From: SMWD01 sp002729875
GTDB taxonomy: Bacteria; Pseudomonadota; Gammaproteobacteria; Steroidobacterales; GCA-2729495
Length of the DNA: 64,000 nucleotides
Assembly (NCBI GenBank): GCA_036010905.1
Contig: DASCMH010000016.1
Location: 31,844-95,843 of the forward strand
Direction of reading: 5' to 3'
Shown here: positions 8,682 through 18,591 of the stretch, piece by piece
Layout of the letters: the number at the start of each line of letters is the position of its first letter
How positions within the stretch are numbered: the first letter of the stretch is position 1
Translations under genes and position numbers: made by a program
Notes under the pieces: model-generated
Database searches by the model: none
Seen by the model: the letters and a program-made list of their open reading frames with translations, nothing else
Told to the model about the DNA's origin: nothing

Positions 8682-9460
8682 CCTCACTACTCGACATGCA
8701 ACGCATGGTCCGCGACGCGGTATTTGAAACCGGGGAGGACGGTCCTGCACTTGCAGCCATCAGCGAACACATCAATCCCAGTAACGGCTTTACAGCAGCC
8801 GAACACCTGCTGATATACCGCCGCGCGATACTTGGCACACTGGTTCGCGCGCTTGCTGCGATCCACCCGGTCTGTAAACGACTTGTCGGGGAAGAGTTTT
8901 TTGATGCCATGAGCCGCATCCATGCCCGGCAAACACCGTCGGAATCACCCGACCTCGGTGACTACGGGGAAAGTTTCGCTGACTTCATCGCCGGCTTCGA
9001 GCCGGCCGCCGATCTTGTCTACCTGGCCGATGTGGCGCGGCTTGAGTGGTTTTGGCACCGTGCATTTCACGCCCCGGATGAGGATAGCATCAACGTTAGG
9101 GCGCTTGCTGAAGTCACCGAACCGGATATGGAGAATATTATCTTCAGACTACCCGTCTCGGCTCATCTGCTCACCTCAGACTACCCGGTACAGCGTATCT
9201 GGCAAGTCAACCAGGACGACTGGACCGGCGACCAGGCCGTTAACCTTGACGAAGGACGGGTTCGGCTGATTGTCTGGCGGCGCGGGCACGAAATGCGCAT
9301 CGACACACCGGATGCAGCAGCCTGGTCGCTGCTGAGCAGAATTAACGCGGGCCAGTCACTCGGCGAAATCGGCACCGCAGAAGATTTGCACAACCTTGAT
9401 GAGCTACTGCCGCATTGCGTGGAGAACGGCTGGATTGCTGGCTTCGAACTGCAGCACTGA
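8678..9460 (+). CDS. DUF2063 partner protein of MNIO (BufC-like)
   Basis: 260 residues. The N-terminal part (RAILGTLVRALAAIHPVCKRLVG, residues about 48-70, and FADFIAGF near 104) matches the DUF2063 putative DNA-binding/partner domain, and the C-terminal half ends in a winged-helix-like segment (LLSRINAGQSLGEI). In characterised MNIO systems this partner binds the precursor and presents it to the iron enzyme. The 4-bp overlap with the MNIO gene indicates translational coupling. Role in this strain is inferred from the pairing. Confidence 0.82.
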   Translation: MTSLLDMQRMVRDAVFETGEDGPALAAISEHINPSNGFTAAEHLLIYRRAILGTLVRALAAIHPVCKRLVGEEFFDAMSRIHARQTPSESPDLGDYGESFADFIAGFEPAADLVYLADVARLEWFWHRAFHAPDEDSINVRALAEVTEPDMENIIFRLPVSAHLLTSDYPVQRIWQVNQDDWTGDQAVNLDEGRVRLIVWRRGHEMRIDTPDAAAWSLLSRINAGQSLGEIGTAEDLHNLDELLPHCVENGWIAGFELQH

Positions 9461-9477
9461 ACCGGCCCACGGCGCGC

Positions 9478-9494
9478 TGTTGCCTGCGGCAACA
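9478..9494. terminator. short hairpin after MNIO pair
   Basis: TGTTGCC and GGCAACA pair around a TGC loop 18 bp after the DUF2063 stop. There is no T-tract, so it is a weak terminator or an mRNA-stabilising hairpin at the end of the MNIO unit. Confidence 0.3.
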
Positions 9495-9616
9495 CAACTC
9501 CCCATGCCAGCCCGCTTTTCGGTATCATCACTGCACAGATTGAACATGACATCGAACCCGACTGATTTTAACTGTATCTATCCGCCAGAATTCATACTGC
9601 ATCTGAAGACAAACCC

Positions 9617-10798
9617 ATGAAATACGATATTCTTGTTGTCGGCGCAGGTCCGGCCGGACTCAGTTTTGCCCGCTCACTCAAAGACTCCGGGCTGAACATT
9701 CTTATTATTGAAAAATCATCCATGGATGATCTGCGTAATCCGATACCGGACGGCCGAGAGATCGCGTTGACCCACTTGTCTGTCCAACTGATGCGGGAAC
9801 TTGATGTCTGGCAACGCATTCCGGCCGAATCGATATCACCGATAGGTGAAGCCAAGGTTCTGAACGGTAATTCGCCCTATTTTCTCGATTTTGACAGCAA
9901 AAACGTTACCGGTGATGCGCTCGGCTACCTGGTGCCAAACTACCTGATTCGAAAATCTCTGTTCGAAGAAGCCAAGCCGCTGACAAATGTACGCATCGAA
10001 ACGGAAACGGCTGTAGAGAGCCTGCACACCGACAGTCAGGGCGGCATCGTCAAGCTGGCTAACGGCGAGACCCGTGCAGCAAAGCTAATCGTTGCCGCAG
10101 ACAGCCGTTTTTCCGTAACCCGCCGGGAAATGGGTATCAGCGCAAGCATGACGGATTTTGCCAAGACCGCCATTGTTTGCCGGATGGAACACGACCTGCC
10201 GCACGAACAGGTTGCCTACGAATGCTTCCATTATGGCCGGACACTGGCGATCTTACCGATGGCCGGCAACCTGTCATCAATCGTCATTACCGTCAACAAT
10301 GAACTGGCTGAACAAATCGTCAATATGAGCGAGGAACAGTTCAATATCGATATCCAGCAGCGCTTTGGCAACCAGCTCGGTGAAATGCGTTTGGTCGGCG
10401 AACGCCACTCTTACCCGCTGATCGCCGTACACGCCAACAAATTCTTTGCCAACCGCTTTGCCCTGATCGGTGACGCAGCCGTCGGCATGCATCCGGTCAC
10501 CGCGCATGGCTTTAACCTCGGTCTCAGGGGCCAGGCAACCCTGACGCGTGAAATTCGACGCGCTGCCTCCCATGGCGGAGACATTGGCGCACGACGCGTA
10601 CTGGCAAAATATGAACGCCAGCACATGCGCATCACGAAACCGATGTACTGGGGCACAAACGGTATCGTCGGCCTGTTCACTGATGAACGACCACCGGCCA
10701 AGGTACTCCGAAATATTGCCTTGCGAGTTGCCAACAACCTGCCACCGATCAAACGCATCATCAAGAACCGGCTGACAGAAATCTCTCCAACCCGTTGA
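9617..10798 (+). CDS. ubiM: UbiH/UbiM-family FAD-dependent ubiquinone hydroxylase
   Basis: 393-residue class A flavoprotein monooxygenase. The N-terminal GAGPAG (residues 9-14) binds FAD ADP, GREIALTHLS near 50 is the UbiH/COQ6 signature region, and IGDAAVGMHPVTAHGFNLGL (about 285-305) is the second FAD motif. The C-terminus (YWGTNGIVGLFTDE, then LPPIKRIIKN) resembles UbiM, the broad-specificity hydroxylase found in some Proteobacteria. It would hydroxylate the aromatic ring of ubiquinone intermediates at the membrane. Its stop overlaps the start of the following peptidase gene. The gene family is secure; the UbiM subtype is less so. Confidence 0.72.
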   Translation: MKYDILVVGAGPAGLSFARSLKDSGLNILIIEKSSMDDLRNPIPDGREIALTHLSVQLMRELDVWQRIPAESISPIGEAKVLNGNSPYFLDFDSKNVTGDALGYLVPNYLIRKSLFEEAKPLTNVRIETETAVESLHTDSQGGIVKLANGETRAAKLIVAADSRFSVTRREMGISASMTDFAKTAIVCRMEHDLPHEQVAYECFHYGRTLAILPMAGNLSSIVITVNNELAEQIVNMSEEQFNIDIQQRFGNQLGEMRLVGERHSYPLIAVHANKFFANRFALIGDAAVGMHPVTAHGFNLGLRGQATLTREIRRAASHGGDIGARRVLAKYERQHMRITKPMYWGTNGIVGLFTDERPPAKVLRNIALRVANNLPPIKRIIKNRLTEISPTR

Positions 10799-12927
10799 GG
10801 CTGACCCTCACACTCATTATTTGCCTGATCTACGGCTGTTCAGTGCCGCCAGACAAAACGGATCCTGCCAACATGCCGACTCCACCCGTCGCCGACATAC
10901 GCCCGTTTGCAATCACCTCGCCACATGGGTCGCGCACCGATAACTACTACTGGTTACGCGATGACGAGCGCAAGAATGCCGATATGCTGGCCTATCTCGA
11001 GGCCGAGAACCGCTACTCAGCCAGGATGTTTGCACCCCTGCAACCCCTGCAGAACCGACTCTATAAAGAGATCATCAATCGCATCCAGAAAGACGATTCA
11101 TCAGTCCCGTATCGTTTCCATGACTATTATTACTACACGCGGTTTGAGGCAGAGGGTGAGTACCCGATTCATGCCCGCAGGATGGGATCCACGCAGGGTT
11201 CCGAGGAAATCCTGCTGGACGGTAACCAACTGGCAGAAAATGCCGATTATTACTCGATCGGAAACTACGAAATCAGCCCAGACAACCAGTTGCTGGCCTG
11301 GGCCGAGGACACCACTGGACGCCGGCAATACACGATCAGGTTTAAAAACCTGGCAACCGGCGAAACATTGCCGGATGTCATAACCGGCAACCAGTCATCA
11401 CTGGTCTGGGCAAATGACAATGAAACGCTCTTTTACATAGAGAGAGATCCAACAACCCTGCTCGGTGTTCGCGTCAAGCGTCACCGACTCGGCACGGATC
11501 CTGGCGACGATGCTATCGCCTATCAAGAGCAGGATGACTCTTTTTACATGTCGCTAAGCCGCAGCGGTGATGAACGTTATATCGTGTTACACCTCGGCAG
11601 TACCGTTGCCGATGAAATCCGTTTCCTTGCGGTCGAAAGGCCCGCCGATGAATTCAGCGTATTACACCCCCGGCAACGTAATCATGAATACGATGCCGAT
11701 CACAGTGGAGATCACTGGATCATTCGCACCAACTGGCAAGCCGAAAACTTTCGCCTCATGGCTGTTATTGACGGTCACACACAGGATCGTGAGCAATGGC
11801 AGGAACTGATAGCACACGACGAACAAGTTTATATAGGTGAGTTCGACATATTCGATGATTTCCTCGTCATTGCCGAACGCCGGGACGGCCTGCGCACCCT
11901 TACAGTATGCGACCGAAAAGGTCGCCCGCTATTCCCGGTCGCTGCAGATGACCCGGCCTATGTCATGGATTTTGATACCAACATGGAATCAAACACGGAC
12001 TGGCTACGCTATAGCTACTCCTCGCTGACGACACCGGAAACAATTTACGAAATCAACATGCACACTTACGAACGCCGGATGCTGAAACAACAGGCGATAC
12101 CCGGCGGCTTCGACTCTGGCAACTACCGCAGTGAACGCCTCTGGGTCACTGCCCGTGACGGTACTCGCATCCCCGTATCGTTGTTGTACCGCAAGGAATA
12201 TGTGCAGGATAAATCGGCACCGCTCTACCTGTATGCCTATGGAGCCTATGGCCTCTCCACGGATCCTGCATTCGATGACGGGATACTAAGTCTCGTCGAG
12301 CGTGGTTTCGTGTATGCAATCGCCCATGTTCGCGGCGGTCAGGAACTCGGACGGCACTGGTATGACAGCGGAAAACTGCAGCATAAAATCAACACCTTTA
12401 CGGATTTTATCGATGTCACGACATCCCTGGTCGACAGCAGCCATGTCGATCCGCGGCGGATCGCAATCTCAGGAGGCAGCGCCGGTGGCCTGCTAATCGG
12501 TGCCGTCGCCAATATGCGACCGGACTTGTTCCACGCGGTGGTTGCCGATGTCCCGTTCGTTGATGTCATCACCACCATGCTCGATGCGAGCATCCCGCTA
12601 ACCACCAATGAATATGATGAATGGGGCAATCCTGAAAACCGTGAAGACTATGAATACCTGCTGCGTTACTCGCCCTACGACAACGTCCGGGCACAGGACT
12701 ACCCGGCCATGCTGGTCACCACCGGCCTGTGGGACAGCCAGGTGCAATACTACGAACCCGCCAAGTGGGTAGCTAAACTGCGCGCCACAAAAACCGACCA
12801 CAACCCGTTAATCCTGCACATCAACATGGATGCCGGCCATGGCGGACAATCAGGACGCTTCCGCCGCAACAAGGAGTTGGCGATGGAGTATGCGTTTATT
12901 CTCGATCAACTCGAGATAAGTGACTAA
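10795..12927 (+). CDS. S9A prolyl oligopeptidase/oligopeptidase B-like lipoprotein
   Basis: 710 residues. The catalytic alpha/beta-hydrolase half contains GGSAGG with the nucleophile Ser near residue 562, an Asp in GLWDSQV near 645 and a His in DAGHGG near 681. Residues about 35-430 form the beta-propeller (ITSPHGSRTDNYYWLRDDER is the typical OpdB/POP opening). The TTG start is supported because it yields a signal peptide and a lipobox (LIYGC), placing the enzyme as a lipoprotein in the periplasm or outer membrane, and because it overlaps the ubiM stop by 4 bp. It hydrolyses short peptides after basic or Pro residues; specificity is not resolved. Confidence 0.87.
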   Translation: MRLTLTLIICLIYGCSVPPDKTDPANMPTPPVADIRPFAITSPHGSRTDNYYWLRDDERKNADMLAYLEAENRYSARMFAPLQPLQNRLYKEIINRIQKDDSSVPYRFHDYYYYTRFEAEGEYPIHARRMGSTQGSEEILLDGNQLAENADYYSIGNYEISPDNQLLAWAEDTTGRRQYTIRFKNLATGETLPDVITGNQSSLVWANDNETLFYIERDPTTLLGVRVKRHRLGTDPGDDAIAYQEQDDSFYMSLSRSGDERYIVLHLGSTVADEIRFLAVERPADEFSVLHPRQRNHEYDADHSGDHWIIRTNWQAENFRLMAVIDGHTQDREQWQELIAHDEQVYIGEFDIFDDFLVIAERRDGLRTLTVCDRKGRPLFPVAADDPAYVMDFDTNMESNTDWLRYSYSSLTTPETIYEINMHTYERRMLKQQAIPGGFDSGNYRSERLWVTARDGTRIPVSLLYRKEYVQDKSAPLYLYAYGAYGLSTDPAFDDGILSLVERGFVYAIAHVRGGQELGRHWYDSGKLQHKINTFTDFIDVTTSLVDSSHVDPRRIAISGGSAGGLLIGAVANMRPDLFHAVVADVPFVDVITTMLDASIPLTTNEYDEWGNPENREDYEYLLRYSPYDNVRAQDYPAMLVTTGLWDSQVQYYEPAKWVAKLRATKTDHNPLILHINMDAGHGGQSGRFRRNKELAMEYAFILDQLEISD

Positions 12928-13041
12928 CACCCAGCAACCGGCAGGCGTGACTTCAACCACGATCGCCTTTTTCCCCAGACTCGTACCACCAAACCGTCCA
13001 GAGAAACAGCACGGGAGAAAACAAAAAATCCGGACCCGCAA

Positions 13042-14388
13042 CTACGCCCGTGCCATCCGTCTACTCCGCTCAATCTGCAGACCAAACCAGACAAAACCAA
13101 GTATGGCAATCACGATGTTCGACGTTGCCGAAGCAATAAAAATACCATTCATACCAATCAGCCACTTACCCAGCAGCGCCAATGGCAAGAATAATATGAT
13201 TGTTCGTGATGCCGACATCACTACAGCGGGCAGCGGATAGGCCATACCGTTGAATGACGCACAGGTCGCCATGACCATGCCATAGCCGCCGTAACTGATA
13301 GACATGATCCACAAGTAGTTAACAGCCACTTTACGAATCACATCATTATCGCTAAATAACCCCGTCAACGGATAGGCAATCACAGCCAATACGACGGTCA
13401 GGCTCAACCCGAACAACAGGCAAAATTTTGCAATCACCTTGCGCGCCTCAGCCACCCGATGCAGCTTCCCGGCAGCATAATTCTGTCCGATAAACGGACT
13501 CGTGACGGCGGAAAGCGCATAGAACGCGATCAGGCACATCGGCTCGACACGCATCGCAATGCCGAAGCCGGCGATGGCATCGATACCAAAGCCAGCAACC
13601 ATGGCAACAATAACCCCATTGGCTATCGGCACAATTGCATTCGTAAGCATGGCCGGGAAGCCCACATGCAGCATCTGCCGCCATGAATAAAGAATCTTGC
13701 CAAATGCTGCAAAGGGGGTCGCAAATATTCTGAGACGGGTGTGCAGATACACCAATGTTGCGACCAGTATGCTCAAGTTCGCAATCAGGGTTGCCAGTGC
13801 CGCCCCGGCAATCTCCATGCGCGGAAATCCAAACCAGCCAAAAATGAAAATCGGATCCAGCAGGGCATTGATCACGGCGGCCGCGGTGATGATCTTGCCT
13901 TCAATCAATGAATTGCCACGTGCGCGCATTGAGGCCAGGCATGTCCACAGTACCGCTGCGGCAGGCTCGGCAAAATACCAGATGGACATGTAATCATCGA
14001 TCAACGGCAATAAATCGTCTGTTGCACCAAGCAGACGGAAAATCGGCTTAATCATGAATAACCCGAGCATGCACAGAATCAAGCTGACAACACCGGCTAG
14101 TAATGCCGTATCGGTTGTCTGGCGACGCGCGGTTAACGCATCATTCCTGCCGATTGCTCGAGATATGCAGGAGGCCGCCCCGGCCTCAAAGCCGATGATA
14201 ATGCTACTCAGAAACCAGATAATCGGAAACGTAAAGCTGATCGCTGCCAGTGACGCATCACCCAATTGCGACACAAAAAGCAGATCAACCGCATCGAAGG
14301 AAATAATTGCCACCAGTCCGATTGCCATTGGCGTCGCCTGACGCCGCAAACGGCCGGCAACCGATCCGGTAGTCAAATCTACAGACAC
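13042..14388 (-). CDS. MATE family efflux transporter
   Basis: 448 residues with about 12 transmembrane segments in two homologous halves, opening with a DLLFVSQLGDASLAAISFTFP segment typical of MATE N-lobes. It would export cationic or amphipathic compounds using Na+ or H+. Translation starts at GTG 14388; an AAGGA lies 6 bp before it, whereas the ATG one base out of phase runs quickly into a stop. The PaaK-like gene ends 37 bp upstream on the same strand, so the two likely form an operon. Confidence 0.9.
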   Translation of the reverse strand: MSVDLTTGSVAGRLRRQATPMAIGLVAIISFDAVDLLFVSQLGDASLAAISFTFPIIWFLSSIIIGFEAGAASCISRAIGRNDALTARRQTTDTALLAGVVSLILCMLGLFMIKPIFRLLGATDDLLPLIDDYMSIWYFAEPAAAVLWTCLASMRARGNSLIEGKIITAAAVINALLDPIFIFGWFGFPRMEIAGAALATLIANLSILVATLVYLHTRLRIFATPFAAFGKILYSWRQMLHVGFPAMLTNAIVPIANGVIVAMVAGFGIDAIAGFGIAMRVEPMCLIAFYALSAVTSPFIGQNYAAGKLHRVAEARKVIAKFCLLFGLSLTVVLAVIAYPLTGLFSDNDVIRKVAVNYLWIMSISYGGYGMVMATCASFNGMAYPLPAVVMSASRTIILFLPLALLGKWLIGMNGIFIASATSNIVIAILGFVWFGLQIERSRRMARA

Positions 14389-14425
14389 ATAAATTCCTTA
14401 TGCAAATAAAGAGCCGCAGTCGATA

Positions 14426-15628
14426 TCAAGCCAGGTCGGAACTGACCCGCTTAAATTTTCCACCTCTGTCGAAGCGCCAGATACCTTCGTGCAACTCAAA
14501 TAGCTGATTCGGTAACGCATCAGCCAGATGCCGTCCGAGTTGTTTGGCCACGACATCGGGTTGTGCCGATTCAAAGTACAAACATATTGAACCATCACTA
14601 TTCTGATGCAACCGCCAGGCATCCAGATGTGGAATTTGCTCAAACTGAAAACTTAACGGTGACACACGCTGGCCGTCATGGGCGATCACCCAATCATCGC
14701 GACGGGCATGCTGAATCGTGATTGTCGGTAAACGAATCTTGCAATCTGCAGCTACACTATCGAACGATACGATATCGCCAAGCCGGTAACGCAACAGGGG
14801 TTGTGAAGACACAAATAAGGGCGTTACCAATAAGCCGTCAGCATCTGCCTCCAGCACGATCTCATCAACATTGGCATGGTAACGCCGACACAGCGGACAT
14901 TGCCATGCAAGCGCTCCGGATTCTGTAGAACCATAACGATCAAGGACCGTAGCGCCAAATGCATCATGCATGGTCTGGCGCCATTCCGGCTGCAGAAATT
15001 CCCCACCCGGGGCCAGGTAACGAACCCCCAGGTCACGCAATGAATCACCAGCCTGATCGATGAATCTCACAATACCGCTGGAAATCCCCCGAATCAGTTG
15101 CGGACGCAATGATCGCAACAAGCTATGGATCTGCCCTGTTTCCGCAGCCACCCCGGCAAACCACGTCCGATAAAGGACACCGCCATAGGTGAATAATTTT
15201 GGCGCCATTCCCGCCTCTGCACACCAGTTACCATCGACGAACACAACCTGGTGAACTTCAGCAGGCAAATCATAAAATAGTTGTGGACGGTACAAAAGTG
15301 CGCGCCGAAAGCGTCGCTCCCGCAGATTGTTGCGGATTGAAACCTGAAACCCACTGGTACCCGAAGTCCGGGCTTCACGGATCGAATCATCCGTCGATAC
15401 CGGCACCTCGGCAACTTCTGATTTTCCAAGTGGCCGAACCTTCTCCCATGCCTGCACAGGATCGATTCGGTCTGAGTAAAAAAAACTATGATTACGAAAC
15501 CAGTTCAGAATTGCAGGGTGATCGTACTGCTTCGCTGCCGTTAATGACCGCTCTCGCAACAGCGATGCCCACATCGCCTCGGGCGCATGAATGATGGAGT
15601 TGCTAGCTGGCATCGAGGTCGTTCTCAC
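14426..15628 (-). CDS. phenylacetate-CoA ligase (PaaK)-like adenylate-forming enzyme
   Basis: 400 residues, shorter than classical PaaK (about 430). The ATP-binding loop is TSGTSG at 88-93, the adenylation motif is YGSTESG at 232-238, and RYRLGD occurs near 280-285. A CPLC pair (Cys244, Cys247) with a following His may bind zinc, as in some PaaK and coenzyme F390 synthetase relatives. A GGKFKR near the C-terminus provides the catalytic Lys. It would activate a carboxylic acid as an acyl-adenylate. Starts are GTG 15628 or ATG 15613; neither has a strong ribosome binding site. It is followed by the MATE exporter. Confidence 0.75.
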   Translation of the reverse strand: MRTTSMPASNSIIHAPEAMWASLLRERSLTAAKQYDHPAILNWFRNHSFFYSDRIDPVQAWEKVRPLGKSEVAEVPVSTDDSIREARTSGTSGFQVSIRNNLRERRFRRALLYRPQLFYDLPAEVHQVVFVDGNWCAEAGMAPKLFTYGGVLYRTWFAGVAAETGQIHSLLRSLRPQLIRGISSGIVRFIDQAGDSLRDLGVRYLAPGGEFLQPEWRQTMHDAFGATVLDRYGSTESGALAWQCPLCRRYHANVDEIVLEADADGLLVTPLFVSSQPLLRYRLGDIVSFDSVAADCKIRLPTITIQHARRDDWVIAHDGQRVSPLSFQFEQIPHLDAWRLHQNSDGSICLYFESAQPDVVAKQLGRHLADALPNQLFELHEGIWRFDRGGKFKRVSSDLA

Positions 15629-15816
15629 TATAGCTGTGACACAGCATATATAGACAAGTATGCACGGCGGTCAGCCAAGCCAATACTCGCGCCCGTAAGC
15701 TAATTACGGTAACCTTGAATTTGACCGCTGAATGGTCGCCAAACAAGATGCATCGATCTCTGGTTAGCATTGGCGGTTAAAAGATTCAGGAATGCTTGGA
15801 TTGCGGAGATCATTAA

Positions 15817-18366
15817 ATGACCAATCGAATTTTTCTGCTCGTTACAGGTATCATTTTTTCACTGACTAGCACAGTCATGCTCATGACGGTTCCACGTGTT
15901 GCCGGAGCACAGATTGAAGAAATCGTAGTTACCGCAAGAAAAAAAGAAGAAAGTCTGCAAGAAGTTCCACTATCAATTAGTGCTTTTTCCAGCAAGCAGA
16001 TGCGTGAACGCGGCATCAGTAACAACTACGACGTTGCGAGTTTTACACCCAACTTTAATACCGTAAGGCTGGTCGGACGGGACAATGACCGACCGACGGT
16101 TCGCGGCATGGCGAATCCAGGCAATCGTGGTGAAGCCAATGCATCTTATTTTATTGATGGCACCTTTGTTGCACGTTCAATTGCAACGGCAACAATCGCT
16201 TCCATGGAACGTGTTGAGGTCTTGCGTGGCCCGCAATCCGCACAATTTGGTCGTGCAACTTTTTCAGGTGCCATTAATTACATCACCCGAAAACCGACTA
16301 ATGACTTCACCGGTGAAGTCAACGTACGCTCAGGATCCAGTGAAGACTATCAATTTGGCGCATGGGCCAGCGGACCAATTCTTGAGAACAAATTGCTGTT
16401 TCTACTGTCCGGTTCCTGGGAGCACTATGGAGGCCAATGGAACAATAACCTGCAACCAAATACAGCTTTCACACAACCGGCGTTGCCGGATCCTTATGTG
16501 GGCCAGAATACTCAGGGTGACACGAGTCCCCTCGGTGAAGAGGAAACAATGGATTTCCTGTTCAAGCTAACATGGCTGCCTTCGGAGTCTACAGAAATAA
16601 ATATAAAAGCCAGTTATACGGATGCAGATGACAGCCATTGGCCGAACAACGCCTTCACTACGTTGAATTGTCAATTACCGGACAATCCTGACGATCCATG
16701 GTATCGAACCAGTCAGGGTACATATTGCGGCGTTATGAAGATTGATGGCACCGACAATCGCAAAAACATCCCGGACATTAGAAACGGGTTTGTAGTAGAG
16801 CCCTTTATGGGAAATTTGACCGATGCGGAAAAGGTCGCAGCGGGCGTAAAGCCCGGACAGCGACGGCAGACGACCCGATTACTGGGTGAGTGGGTCCAGG
16901 AAATTTCCGGCTTTACATCCACACTGAGAGGATCTTACAGTTTTGACGATTTTGAATCGGCCTATGATCTTGATCATCAGGAGGTCAGGGCAATCTGGGG
17001 CCTGTTTAACTTCAATAACTTATTTGAAACGGAAGATTATTCGTTTGAATACTCGATTCAATCACCGGAAGAAAAGCCAAGCAGATGGAAATTGGGAGTT
17101 TATTACTTTAGCAAGGATCTTACCGATCATCAGCGCAGCATTGCAGGTCCACTGACCGTATGGGGAACATCTCCCGGCGCATTATTTCAGGATCCCAGGC
17201 TGCAGGAAACTGACAACAAGGCCATATACGGCGGCATCAGTTTCGACCTTGCAGATGGATGGACAGTGGATTTCGAGGGTCGTTATGCCGAGGATGAGCT
17301 GAAAATCACCAGCGGTCAGCGCAACATGAGTAATGAGCCGTCTCCGGTACATGACTCATTGACCTATTCGGCCTTCACCCCACGGGTGACACTGAACTGG
17401 CAGGCGACCGATGAGCTGATGGCCTATGTGCTGGTTGCCAAGGGCACAAAACCGGGTGGCTTCAATGCCGACTATTACCGCTCGGATATATTCTTTGAAT
17501 ACACCGATTATCTGGTCAACTGCGACCCGACCAATCCCGGCTCACCTCCCAATACCATTCCATTGGCCAATTGCGCAGAAACCAAGGATAACCTGGTCTT
17601 CAAGGAGGAGGAACAATGGACCTACGAAGCCGGCTTTAAGAGCACCTGGTTCGATCAACGCGTTAAGCTGAATCTGTCTGCTTTCTATATTGATTGGATG
17701 AACCAGGGACTGTTTACACGCACGGTGCTACCTAATAGTTCCGGCTCAGTCAACACGAGCACAATTCTGGCCAATGCCGGCAAATCCCAGGTAATCGGCA
17801 TGGAACTCGAATCGAATTATGCTGTAAACGAAAATTTATCGCTGTTTGCCAACTATGGATATAACCGTGGCGAGTTCAAGAAAGGCAAGGATTCTGGCTA
17901 TGCCCTGTTGACCGGCGGAGATGGGAATCTGGCCGGAAACGAAATACCCGCTTCGCCGAATCATTCCGTAGTGTTTGGATTTGATGCAAGCTCACAATTA
18001 AGCGCCCGCATAGATGGTTTTGCGCGCAGTGATTTCCTTTATGAGTCGGAAAGATATGGCTCATCATCAAACTTCGAAATCCTGGGCGAACGTAAAATTG
18101 TAAATTTTCGTATGGGCCTGAGATCCGACCAATGGACCCTGACATTTTATGTGCGCAATTTAACCGATGACGATACACCGTTGTCTATATTTGACTTTGT
18201 TAATTTTGCTGCCGATCCAATCGTAACACCCGACTACCCGGCCGATCACCCAACCAAGCCGGGCCAGGAAGCTGCCAATAATGGTGAGTATCCGAATATG
18301 TATGCCCTTAACCCACAGCGTGGCCGGGATATTGGTATGGAGTTTCAGTGGCATTTTGGAAATTAA
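15817..18366 (+). CDS. TonB-dependent outer-membrane receptor
   Basis: 849 residues. A signal peptide (cleavage near AGA-QIEE, residue about 31) is followed by a TonB-box-like IEEIVVTARKKEESLQEVP, a plug domain containing VEVLRGPQSAQFGRATFSGAIN, and a beta-barrel ending in an aromatic-rich WHFGN terminus. It takes up a large or scarce substrate across the outer membrane with energy from TonB. Its location beside the MFS, LLM and Rieske genes suggests it imports their substrate. Substrate not identifiable. Convergent with the MFS gene. Confidence 0.93.
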   Translation: MTNRIFLLVTGIIFSLTSTVMLMTVPRVAGAQIEEIVVTARKKEESLQEVPLSISAFSSKQMRERGISNNYDVASFTPNFNTVRLVGRDNDRPTVRGMANPGNRGEANASYFIDGTFVARSIATATIASMERVEVLRGPQSAQFGRATFSGAINYITRKPTNDFTGEVNVRSGSSEDYQFGAWASGPILENKLLFLLSGSWEHYGGQWNNNLQPNTAFTQPALPDPYVGQNTQGDTSPLGEEETMDFLFKLTWLPSESTEINIKASYTDADDSHWPNNAFTTLNCQLPDNPDDPWYRTSQGTYCGVMKIDGTDNRKNIPDIRNGFVVEPFMGNLTDAEKVAAGVKPGQRRQTTRLLGEWVQEISGFTSTLRGSYSFDDFESAYDLDHQEVRAIWGLFNFNNLFETEDYSFEYSIQSPEEKPSRWKLGVYYFSKDLTDHQRSIAGPLTVWGTSPGALFQDPRLQETDNKAIYGGISFDLADGWTVDFEGRYAEDELKITSGQRNMSNEPSPVHDSLTYSAFTPRVTLNWQATDELMAYVLVAKGTKPGGFNADYYRSDIFFEYTDYLVNCDPTNPGSPPNTIPLANCAETKDNLVFKEEEQWTYEAGFKSTWFDQRVKLNLSAFYIDWMNQGLFTRTVLPNSSGSVNTSTILANAGKSQVIGMELESNYAVNENLSLFANYGYNRGEFKKGKDSGYALLTGGDGNLAGNEIPASPNHSVVFGFDASSQLSARIDGFARSDFLYESERYGSSSNFEILGERKIVNFRMGLRSDQWTLTFYVRNLTDDDTPLSIFDFVNFAADPIVTPDYPADHPTKPGQEAANNGEYPNMYALNPQRGRDIGMEFQWHFGN

Positions 18367-18378
18367 TCACAATAAAAA

Positions 18379-18403
18379 AACCCCGGCAGGGAAAGCGGGG
18401 GTT
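18379..18403 (-). terminator. rho-independent terminator
   Basis: GC-rich hairpin (AACCCC...GGGGTT with an AGGGAAA loop region) followed on the minus strand by TTTTTTT. It would stop transcripts from the leftward MFS/LLM/Rieske cluster, and the hairpin could also protect the end of the TonB-receptor transcript. Confidence 0.75.
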
Positions 18404-18591
18404 CAGGGATGATTGTGGCTGAAGAGAATACTTCCTGACCACGGTTGATACTCTAACTCTGCCCCTGTTACAGGCAGGTGGTAAGAATATTAATCATAAT
18501 TCATGATTTAAGCCTGCTGCAGGTACAGGTCATGCTCTGCGCTATCCCCCTAACACTCCAACCCGTTCAGCCACAGATAAATTACAGGCTG

